DNA of 22,745 bases from a virus, in the IMG/VR virus record IMGVR_UViG_3300020470_000612, positions 1-22,745 of that record; one strand, written 5' to 3'. Positions 16,620 to 22,745 of this stretch are shown here, in pieces. Position 1 is the stretch's first letter. Each line of letters begins with the position of its first letter. Both the position numbers and the translations under genes were made by a program. The notes beneath the pieces were generated by a model. It made no database searches. It saw only the letters and a list, made by a program, of their open reading frames with translations, and was not told the origin of the DNA.

Positions 16620-19423
16620 TAGGTTACCGTTCCTGTGAAATAATGTACGTTTGCACTACTTATATTACCATGTGTCCATTTAACATTTAAATTGGCACTT
16701 GTTGCACTATTTACTTTATTTATAACTGCTTTATAAAAGACACTCTCGCCTGTTTCGATTATTATTGAATCACCATTTGCAAATTGAGAAGTAAAAGCTG
16801 TAGATGTTCCTGTAACTGTGTTTGAATTATTTGTTATTGCTACAGTACCAGTACCCTTCTTTCTTGTACGTACTAGTGAAGAAGTAACAGATTGACTCAT
16901 TGCGTTAGTTGAAGTTTTGAACTTACCAAAAAACTTTTGTCCCGCTGGGTGAATAAGTCTAAGTGCAATATCTTTATATCTTGTTAGGGCTATTGGTGCT
17001 GATATCTCATAAGAAAATTCTTGATAAAAATTACTATCTTGTATATAACCTCTTGAAGAAGAAACTTGCCCTCTAGTTGATGCATAATATCCTTCAGAGT
17101 TAGCAACGTGTCCAAGTGTAAGTGTACCAGTTGCTTGTATGGCATTTAATCTTCCTGAACTTGCTAACGTAACTAATTCGCCTTGCTTATAAGAAAATCC
17201 AGAATCTAAAACTCTTGCAGACTTAACTGTTCCGTTTGCACCAACAACTCCATTAACTGTCGCATTATCTCCTAAAATACCTTCATCTTGAACTTTTACT
17301 ATTTTACCAGAACCAGTACCTTTTAAAGAACTTTGAGATGCATCATTATAAATTTTAAGTGCAGTTGTGGCATTATTACTCCAGTTTCTATTACCAGGAC
17401 TTCTTTGTAACTGATCTTGCCAAACTCTTACTTCAGTTTCATATACACCATTAGAATGTTGAAAGTTATTTACTACTTTCATTATATTCGCTGTAGCACC
17501 TGATGATGCTTGTTCTATTCTATCATTCGTATCTAAAATTGTTACTTGAGAATTACCAGTTCCCCAGTTTGCTACAGTAGATTGTATCGTTAAATATGCT
17601 TCACCTATTCCTAAAGATGATACGTTTCTATTTTTCAATACAACAGTTGGATTTGCAGAAAACCCAGAACCACCAATTCTACTTGACAATCTTGCTATTG
17701 TTCCAACTGCACCATTGACAAACACTAAAGAATCTGATAATTTTGTATGCACATTTTCTATCATTGTATTAGATGTATCAAAAACAACATTAGCAATATT
17801 TGTTCCACTACCAACTTTTCTTATACCCTCATTCTGAATAAAAGATTTCATTGGTCCAGCATCAAATTGATTTGAAACATTTGCTGTCGTATTTGCTGTG
17901 ACTGTTAATGTTAAAATCTTTCTATCATTTCCACCAACACCATCACTATCGTATTCATCTCCACTCGAAACAAGATTTACTTTTTTGATAACACCATATG
18001 CACCCGAAACTGCACCCACTAATTCATCATTAACAGAAACAGTACTACCATCAGTATTAGCTATTTTTAATACGTGATAACCAATTGTATTGGCATAGAA
18101 GCCATTTGTCTTGACTGTACCGACTGTAACTCCAGTTTTAGTTGTTTTATTAATTTTTTCATTAACTTGAAAATTTTTATAAGTATCAACTGCAAGAACT
18201 ACATCATCTGATGTGGCATTGTATACTCTTCTTATAGCTTTAACTACTGCATTTGCTTGAGAAGTTACACCATATAATTTATCTCCAACAACAACCCCTG
18301 GATTTGCCGTGTTTGCTAAAACGATTACTGCGTTTGCATTTGTTCTATAATCATTATTACCCAAATCTTCTCCAGCTTCTCTGAAACCAAAATCTGGAGC
18401 ACCTAATAAAGTATTAGCATGATTGTTCATTATACCATGTGAAGTGTCTCTGTATTGTATTCTAGGTGCCGTTGCACCGAACATTGTATTTGAACCAAAC
18501 TTATTAGTACATTGACTTAAAGCAAAAGTATCTGTGATATCACCCGATTTAACTTGAAAAGATGCAGGTGAATCTCCATCTCCTCCAATATATTCAATCG
18601 TAGTGCCATCTGATTGTGCTTGATAACCTGATCCACCATCTACTAGTTCGAAAGCTAATTGTCCACCCAAATCTGTAACATCATTAATAACAACTTTACC
18701 GAAATCTCCTGAATCAGATGAAATCATTTGAATAACGTCACCCGCTCTATACTCACCACCTTGAGAAACAATACTAATACTTTTTACTCCTGCTTCTACG
18801 ATTGGAGTATAACCTGTATCTTCTCCCTTTATCTTAATAGTTTCTACGTTATTAAAAATACCTTTTATATTTGAAACTAGTATCTGATCTATATCACGTC
18901 CCTTAGCAACAACTCTTCTTACATCTTCAACCAAGGCTTCAGCTTGTGAGTCTGTACCTTTAATAGTTTTCCCAATGAGAGTGTATGCTTTAGGATCGTG
19001 ATGAGTAGTAAGATAACGATCAATCTTAAAATCTCCATCAGAAACTTTAAGCATTTGATCGGCTGGAAAAGAAATCTCAACATCTTCATTGTATAATATC
19101 CTGAATAATAACTTATAAGACTCTATGGTCCCTTTAGTTGTATATAAATCTTTAATTCTTTTTGCCAGTAATTTTTTATCTGCAAGAGCATCATTCGGAA
19201 TTTCTGGCATTAATTCTGAACGAAAATATTGAATAAAAGAATCTAATGTTTTATCAATATCTTTATAGTCTGATAAACTACGTGTAACATCTTCTGCTTT
19301 ACCAGATTGTTCCATATACTCATAGTAAGCTTTAATGAAAGCAAGAAAATTCGGACCCTCTTCTTTATAGAAGGCTGGAAATTGACGTTCTACGAGTGTT
19401 GATAGTTTTTCAGTAAGAGCCAT
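16619..19423 (-). CDS. Large baseplate protein in the gp7 position
   Basis: Protein of 934 residues. The first 130 are the most recognisable part: LVERQFPAFYKEEGPNFLAF at about 11-30, YYEYMEQSGK, then SLSDYKDIDKTLDSFIQYF at about 49-67 and LYTTKGTIESYKLLFRILY at about 92-110. I know this start from a conserved virion protein of marine T4-like phages. The remainder is beta-rich with repeated short units of type G..SQA.A.V. Gene order gp25-gp6-this-gp8 and size near T4 gp7 (1032 residues) make it the positional counterpart of the wedge protein gp7, but I cannot show homology to T4 gp7 by eye. It starts on a TAATG overlap with gp6 (GAGG upstream) and ends on a TAATG overlap with gp8, so wedge subunits appear translationally coupled. 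Confidence 0.75.
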   Translation of the reverse strand: MALTEKLSTLVERQFPAFYKEEGPNFLAFIKAYYEYMEQSGKAEDVTRSLSDYKDIDKTLDSFIQYFRSELMPEIPNDALADKKLLAKRIKDLYTTKGTIESYKLLFRILYNEDVEISFPADQMLKVSDGDFKIDRYLTTHHDPKAYTLIGKTIKGTDSQAEALVEDVRRVVAKGRDIDQILVSNIKGIFNNVETIKIKGEDTGYTPIVEAGVKSISIVSQGGEYRAGDVIQMISSDSGDFGKVVINDVTDLGGQLAFELVDGGSGYQAQSDGTTIEYIGGDGDSPASFQVKSGDITDTFALSQCTNKFGSNTMFGATAPRIQYRDTSHGIMNNHANTLLGAPDFGFREAGEDLGNNDYRTNANAVIVLANTANPGVVVGDKLYGVTSQANAVVKAIRRVYNATSDDVVLAVDTYKNFQVNEKINKTTKTGVTVGTVKTNGFYANTIGYHVLKIANTDGSTVSVNDELVGAVSGAYGVIKKVNLVSSGDEYDSDGVGGNDRKILTLTVTANTTANVSNQFDAGPMKSFIQNEGIRKVGSGTNIANVVFDTSNTMIENVHTKLSDSLVFVNGAVGTIARLSSRIGGSGFSANPTVVLKNRNVSSLGIGEAYLTIQSTVANWGTGNSQVTILDTNDRIEQASSGATANIMKVVNNFQHSNGVYETEVRVWQDQLQRSPGNRNWSNNATTALKIYNDASQSSLKGTGSGKIVKVQDEGILGDNATVNGVVGANGTVKSARVLDSGFSYKQGELVTLASSGRLNAIQATGTLTLGHVANSEGYYASTRGQVSSSRGYIQDSNFYQEFSYEISAPIALTRYKDIALRLIHPAGQKFFGKFKTSTNAMSQSVTSSLVRTRKKGTGTVAITNNSNTVTGTSTAFTSQFANGDSIIIETGESVFYKAVINKVNSATSANLNVKWTHGNISSANVHYFTGTVT

Positions 19424-21186
19424 TAATCACCAACCTCACCAGTGGTTGTGATTGACGAGTCTTCTGTTGATATTATAATAATCTGTTCTCTAACAGGAAC
19501 AATATCTTTAGAAACTGGATCTGCATTTACTTTAATTTCTATACCATCATAAGCTGTAACTACGAAACTATTAATTTTTATTTCACCTGTTGTGTAATCA
19601 ATCGTTCCTGCATTAGCCTCAATAGCAACTTTTTGTTTTGATGAATTGTATCTAAACACTCTAACATTACCCAAACCATCATCATCTAAGTATGCTATAA
19701 AGTTATTATATGTAAATGCTGTTGATGATAAAGTGCTTTTCTGTATAGCATTGTGAAATAATAGATTAACTAGTGATGCTGTTGTTGTACTTGGTACAAA
19801 TCTTTTTTGCATTTGTAGTGTAGCTTCATTATTCAAAATTGCATCATCTACATTATCCAAGTTTCTAACAAATCTTGAATATCTTAATTTCTTACCAAAC
19901 TGTTCTAGATTAGTAGATGAAAAAGATGACATAGCACCTCTAATTAAAGTTTGAATAGCAGAAGTTGAAGTTGCTGATTTTAACTTATCATAATAACAAT
20001 TAATAGTTGGTACAATATAAAGATAAGATGGATCGATTATTACTGGATCGATTCCCAACATTGTTCTATCTTTAATAGAATTTTTAATTTCATCTTTAAG
20101 AGTAACAGTTGGTATTAATTCACCTTGTGGTTTAACTGCTATATAAACTTTTCCGTGAACTGCAGGAGAGGCATCTTCTCCACCAAATGCAACTGCCGAT
20201 GCTATGTTTGTATTTTCGTTAAGAATAATTCTTTCAAAATCTTTAGCAACAACGGCTCTGTTCTGTATCTTATAATTTCTTGGTGCATTGAATTTTATAC
20301 TATCGACACTTTCTAATTCAACACCACCTCTAGCAACTGTGTTTACAGATAAACTAGCAGAAGTGTAAGTTGGACTAATACTAATGCTGTCAATAGAAAA
20401 CACATTTGCGCCATTTGTCTTTGTTCCATTACATACCCTATAATCTATTACGACAATGTTACCATCTTTAACTGGTTTACCCAATGAACCAGTTCCAAAT
20501 AAAACTTCGTATTGTTTGTCGTGTGTTTCTTGTAAATAATAAACTGCTGATTTTTCGTTTACTTCTCTTATGTTTGTAGCTTGAGTGTATATAGTGTTTG
20601 CACTAGATGTTGCTGATTCTTTTACTGTAACTCTTATACTACGTGTGTCTATATTTTCATTGGGTAAAACATATTTAACTGGACTTGCATCACTAACAGT
20701 AAATTGATGTTGAAGTGGTGCACCCTCAGTTATGCTTATAGCTTGTGTAAAAGTATTTGCTACGTTCTTAATTATATTGGCTTCAGGTGTGACATACGTA
20801 TATGTTCTATCATTAATTGAAGTTGTAAATGTAGTATTTTTAGGAAGAGTAAATTCAGATACATTGTTTGCAACACCAGTAAATGTTATTCCTACATTAG
20901 CTGTTGCACCTCTGGCTGAACGTGTAAGATAACCCAATTCTTTTGCTCTAGATACCACGCTGTCTCTTTGCTGTGCTGTATCTAAAAACATTTCATTACC
21001 AAGCATATTAATATAAAATGCATTGTAATGTGTATTGTATGCTAATACATCTAATAGTACAGACATATTACTGCCATCAAAATCATAATCATTAAATTGA
21101 GTTTGTGATTTTAAATAAGTTTTTAAATTAGATTTTATATCAGCAAAATCTACTTCTGTAACTTTTAGATACGTATTAGCGGCCAT
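19423..21186 (-). CDS. 6: Baseplate wedge protein gp6 (baseplate J-like)
   Basis: Protein of 587 residues (T4 gp6 is 660). The N-terminus has the gp6 family signature: FADIKSNLKTYLKSQTQFND at about 15-34, FDGSNMSVLLDVLAYNTHYN at about 36-55, then MLGNEMFLDTAQQRDSVVSR and AKELGYLTRSARGATA. The central part (QYEVLFGTGSLGKPVKDGN, near 230) is the baseplate J-like region in which the protein assembles the inner ring; gp6 dimers form the ring joining wedges in T4. The tail LEQFGKKLRYSRFVRNLDNV near 425 is also typical. It starts 1 nt after the gp25 stop and overlaps the next gene by 1 nt. Gene order gp25-gp6 is common in contractile-tail systems. Function is well supported. Confidence 0.92.
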   Translation of the reverse strand: MAANTYLKVTEVDFADIKSNLKTYLKSQTQFNDYDFDGSNMSVLLDVLAYNTHYNAFYINMLGNEMFLDTAQQRDSVVSRAKELGYLTRSARGATANVGITFTGVANNVSEFTLPKNTTFTTSINDRTYTYVTPEANIIKNVANTFTQAISITEGAPLQHQFTVSDASPVKYVLPNENIDTRSIRVTVKESATSSANTIYTQATNIREVNEKSAVYYLQETHDKQYEVLFGTGSLGKPVKDGNIVVIDYRVCNGTKTNGANVFSIDSISISPTYTSASLSVNTVARGGVELESVDSIKFNAPRNYKIQNRAVVAKDFERIILNENTNIASAVAFGGEDASPAVHGKVYIAVKPQGELIPTVTLKDEIKNSIKDRTMLGIDPVIIDPSYLYIVPTINCYYDKLKSATSTSAIQTLIRGAMSSFSSTNLEQFGKKLRYSRFVRNLDNVDDAILNNEATLQMQKRFVPSTTTASLVNLLFHNAIQKSTLSSTAFTYNNFIAYLDDDGLGNVRVFRYNSSKQKVAIEANAGTIDYTTGEIKINSFVVTAYDGIEIKVNADPVSKDIVPVREQIIIISTEDSSITTTGEVGD

Positions 21187-21187
21187 G

Positions 21188-21583
21188 TTATCTTACTCTT
21201 TCTAGTAATATATCCAGAACCACAGCTTCTGGATCATTAACAACTTCGAAAGCTATTGTTAATGATAACCCATTTAAATCTAATCTATCTTCTACTAATA
21301 CATCTATTAGATTTGCTCGTGGTTCATAATTTTCTATTGTGTTAGTTATTGCTTGTTTTATTTGCTCTTGAAGATGAGAAGTAAATGGTTCGAATAAATA
21401 ACCTCTTACATTGCAACCAATATCTGATTGGAAAGGCCTTTCGTAGAAATCAGTTAATACTAAATTTTTAACAGATTGCCTTACCGCATCTCTATTAATC
21501 TTTTTGTTTAACTGTTTAGTTATAGGATTTGATACAAATAAATTATCAAAATCGCTGTATATAACTTGGTTAGTTTCCGACAT
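21188..21583 (-). CDS. 25: Baseplate wedge protein gp25
   Basis: Protein of 131 residues, almost the length of T4 gp25 (132). It shows the GPW/gp25 pattern: VRQSVKNLVLTDFYERPFQS at about 34-53, followed by DIGCNVRGYLFEPFTSH and a helix leading to NTIENYEPRANLIDVLVE, ending in a beta hairpin and VVLDILLERVR. gp25 is the small wedge subunit that contacts gp6 and the sheath initiator region and is conserved in type VI secretion and other contractile systems. Ribosome binding site AAGAGAAGAAG precedes the ATG, which lies inside the end of the upstream H1-like gene (14-nt overlap), so the two are probably coupled. Assignment is secure from the motif plus the adjoining gp6. Confidence 0.93.
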   Translation of the reverse strand: MSETNQVIYSDFDNLFVSNPITKQLNKKINRDAVRQSVKNLVLTDFYERPFQSDIGCNVRGYLFEPFTSHLQEQIKQAITNTIENYEPRANLIDVLVEDRLDLNGLSLTIAFEVVNDPEAVVLDILLERVR

Positions 21584-21746
21584 TCTTCTTCTCTTGTATT
21601 TCTTTTCTTCTCATAGTACAAATCTTGGCAATTTCGGCGAGGGCTTTTCTTGCTCTTGTTCCAGCAGACTTATTACCCTTTTCAAATTTTTCACTCTCTG
21701 TAATATAAGTATCAAAAAGATTTAATAAACTATCATGATGATCCAT
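21570..21746 (-). CDS. Small histone-H1-like (Hc1-type) protein
   Basis: Protein of 58 residues, first gene after the late promoter. The sequence starts MDHHDSLLNLFDTYITESEK and continues with a basic segment: KGNKSAGTRARKALAEIAK at about 23-41 and RRKEIQEKK at 47-55, with a C-terminal excess of Lys and Arg. The RARKAL segment followed by KxxxxxRRKEIQ resembles the small Hc1/H1-like proteins found next to baseplate genes in marine T4-like phages; the resemblance is by eye. AAGAGA lies 6 nt before the ATG. It overlaps gp25 by 14 nt. It could bind DNA or act as a small helical virion component; the histone label says little about function. A length-preserving reading frame with good ribosome binding site and exact fit into the gap makes it real. 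Confidence 0.75.
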   Translation of the reverse strand: MDHHDSLLNLFDTYITESEKFEKGNKSAGTRARKALAEIAKICTMRRKEIQEKKNVGN

Positions 21747-21777
21747 AATTTTTCTCTTGACAAAGTTTCAATTTATT

Positions 21778-21804
21778 GTTAAAATACTATTGTAGTATAA
21801 TAAC
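21778..21804 (-). promoter_or_regulatory. 27-nt inverted repeat at the 5' end of the late transcript
   Basis: Perfectly symmetric dyad: 4 bp outer arm (GTTA/TAAC), a 2x2 internal loop (UU opposite UU in the minus-strand RNA), 6 bp inner arm (ATACTA/TAGTAT) and a 3-nt loop. It would start about 2 nt into the transcript from the promoter at 21812-21819. A 5'-terminal hairpin may protect the mRNA; alternatives are a weak terminator for transcripts from the PAAR side (the 3' arm is followed by a run of T, but pairs are mostly A-T) or a DNA-binding operator. Confidence 0.45.
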
Positions 21805-21811
21805 TTAATGC

Positions 21812-21819
21812 TATTTATA
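21812..21819 (-). promoter_or_regulatory. T4-type late promoter (TATAAATA)
   Basis: A perfect TATAAATA box on the minus strand in the only true intergenic gap of the window (21747-21820), reading towards the H1-like and gp25 genes. With the T4 spacing (box at -13 to -6) transcription would begin at the A at about 21806, giving a leader of about 60 nt. T4 late promoters of this form are recognised by sigma gp55 with the sliding-clamp co-activation system; whether this phage carries those genes is not visible here. Confidence 0.7.
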
Positions 21820-21820
21820 A

Positions 21821-22174
21821 TTAATTTCCATTAGCATATACATTACTTGAGCCAGAAATTATCTTGGCTGTACACCCGTAAGTATCATTTTTTCTCCCTA
21901 AAGCTTTTCCTTCTACAAAAACATTTGGACTACCAGAAACTAGCCCAGGTGCGTGTGTTGGACAACCTACTCCAGCAAAAGTATGTACAGCTACATTATC
22001 ACCTAATCTTACTGCACCAGTACCATTTACAAAAACAGTAGAACTTCCCATTTGAGTTGCAGTCTTTTTTGGAGCTAAATCGCAAGTTATATTATCTGCT
22101 GGATTTTTATCTCCTGTTGCAACGTGTACTGTGTCAACAGTATCAACTCCATCTTTTCTTGCTACTGCAGGCAT
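21821..22174 (-). CDS. 5.4: PAAR-motif spike-tip protein (gp5.4-like)
   Basis: Protein of 117 residues (T4 gp5.4 is 97). It starts MPAVARKDGVDTVDTVHVAT, the typical PAAR opening, and carries repeated SG.S.NVFVNG-type turns: SSTVFVNG at 45-51, GSPNVFVEG at 81-89 and GSSNVYANG at 108-116, which form the three-sided cone. His17, His64, His74 and Cys101 are candidate ligands of the tip metal ion. PAAR proteins cap the spike of contractile phage tails and type VI secretion systems; this is established. It overlaps the upstream peptidase gene (TAATG), so the two spike parts are made together. The next gene downstream is separated by the late promoter, which makes PAAR the last gene of the preceding transcript. 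Confidence 0.9.
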   Translation of the reverse strand: MPAVARKDGVDTVDTVHVATGDKNPADNITCDLAPKKTATQMGSSTVFVNGTGAVRLGDNVAVHTFAGVGCPTHAPGLVSGSPNVFVEGKALGRKNDTYGCTAKIISGSSNVYANGN

Positions 22175-22745
22175 TATAACATTTCAGACATTTCTGGTGG
22201 TTCTGTAGTACCATCATCACAAGCAACTGCTCGTCTAACAGCCCTTAATCTCCAAAAATATCCGCCTCTTAGTTTATAACTTTTCTGTGTAATACTATTA
22301 CTCTGATTACCACCAACAACTTCTATATGTGTATCTGTATAATTACCTGTGGCAAACGCAACGTGTCCAGTTCCTTTTGCTGAACCACCTCTTTGAAATA
22401 CCAATATATCACCTCTCTTGAGATTTGATAAGTCTATTTTATCTCCTTCTGCCATAGCTACTTGAGTACCATATCCTGAATATGCTTGTGATGATGCAGT
22501 TTGAATATACTTATTACCAGATCTTTTAAGTACTGCACCTGCAAATACGGCACACCATGCTGTTGTATCTGCATATCTAGAACCATCATAACCGATTTCG
22601 TCCCATAGAAATCTAATTTTCGGATTACTTCCAGTTTCTTTCCAACCACCTTCGTTCATTAATTCTGTTGCAACATCTAATGGATTTCGTTGTGGATTAT
22701 CTGCCGCACCACAAGTAGCTGGTGCTTTTTCTGGATAATTTACAT
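22174..22745 (-). CDS. Hub-associated peptidoglycan peptidase domain (TIGR02594/CHAP-like), start outside window
   Basis: The frame is open to the right edge, so only the C-terminal 189 residues are seen; the ATG at 22659 is internal, because upstream codons (DNPQRNPLDVATEL) continue the fold. The sequence shows the order of the TIGR02594/NlpC-P60-like family: KETGSNPKIRFLWDEIGYDG at visible 35-54, then TTAWCAVFAGAVLKRSG with candidate catalytic Cys64, then RGDILVFQRG at 110-119, GTGHVAFATG with candidate His127, and VVGGNQSNSI at 142-151. Such domains cleave cell-wall peptides. Next to a PAAR gene it is most likely the C-terminal part of a gp5-like hub protein or a separate tail peptidase that replaces the T4 gp5 lysozyme. 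A short tail after the domain (CDDGTTEPPEMSEML) is disordered-looking. Confidence 0.75.
   Translation of the reverse strand, partial: VNYPEKAPATCGAADNPQRNPLDVATELMNEGGWKETGSNPKIRFLWDEIGYDGSRYADTTAWCAVFAGAVLKRSGNKYIQTASSQAYSGYGTQVAMAEGDKIDLSNLKRGDILVFQRGGSAKGTGHVAFATGNYTDTHIEVVGGNQSNSITQKSYKLRGGYFWRLRAVRRAVACDDGTTEPPEMSEML

Noticed and set aside
16717-16724. TATAAATA on the minus strand, 98 nt upstream of gp8
   Set aside because: It lies inside the coding sequence of the gp7-position gene. In AT-rich DNA of this length several chance copies are expected, and gp8 is already coupled by TAATG.
21504-21725. Plus-strand reading frame of 73 codons opposite gp25 and the H1-like gene
   Set aside because: Antisense to two better supported genes; cysteine/leucine/serine-rich composition typical of a shadow frame.
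21847-22041. Plus-strand frame of 64 codons opposite the PAAR gene
   Set aside because: Shadow of the PAAR coding sequence; no domain and no ribosome binding site.
22458-22649. Minus-strand frame of 63 codons inside the peptidase gene
   Set aside because: Alternative frame of a recognisable catalytic domain, without its own ribosome binding site.

Overview
The window looks like part of the late structural region of a marine T4-like myovirus (tailed phage or prophage-free virus contig). The DNA is AT-rich, coding density is close to complete, there is no tRNA, insertion sequence or CRISPR array, and the minus strand carries a recognisable T4-type baseplate block: a hub-associated cysteine peptidase domain, a PAAR spike tip (gp5.4-like), gp25, gp6, a large protein in the gp7 position, and gp8. 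Several family traits (a DUF4815-type giant virion protein, mosaic fibre protein with repeated 'DGVANID'-like modules, a small histone-H1-like protein next to gp25) are those of marine T4-like phages infecting picocyanobacteria or SAR11-type bacteria. The host cannot be fixed from this sequence.

Layout. Positions 1-2468 (+ strand) hold a compact, overlapping cassette of four genes: a 5'-truncated glycosyltransferase-like gene, a class I SAM methyltransferase-like gene, and two more glycosyltransferase-like genes. The three transferase-like proteins share a DxD-type motif and look like divergent paralogs. Positions 2442-21746 (- strand) hold one long run of late genes, read from right to left: H1-like, gp25, gp6, gp7-position protein, gp8, the 1982-residue DUF4815-type protein, a 67-residue coiled-coil protein, a 1452-residue fibre protein, a 440-residue virion protein, and a 179-residue acidic protein. 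The two blocks converge and their last genes overlap by 27 bp. Positions 21821-22745 (- strand) hold the PAAR gene and the C-terminal part of a hub-associated peptidase whose start lies outside the window.

Control. The only real intergenic gap (21747-21820) contains a perfect TATAAATA T4-type late-promoter box in the correct direction, immediately followed by a 27-nt inverted repeat that would form a hairpin starting about +3 of the predicted transcript. This probably drives the roughly 19 kb baseplate-fibre transcript. Many junctions in this block are TAATG or separated by 1-11 nt, which points to translational coupling and stoichiometric production of baseplate parts.

How it works together. 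The minus-strand genes build the baseplate wedges (gp25, gp6, gp7-position, gp8), the spike tip (PAAR) and its wall-degrading domain, and the peripheral fibres. The plus-strand cassette is a sugar-transfer/methylation module of unknown target. No clearly new enzymatic system is evident; the most interesting items are the triplicated transferase cassette with embedded methyltransferase, the promoter-plus-5'-hairpin element, and the modular architecture shared among the large virion proteins.
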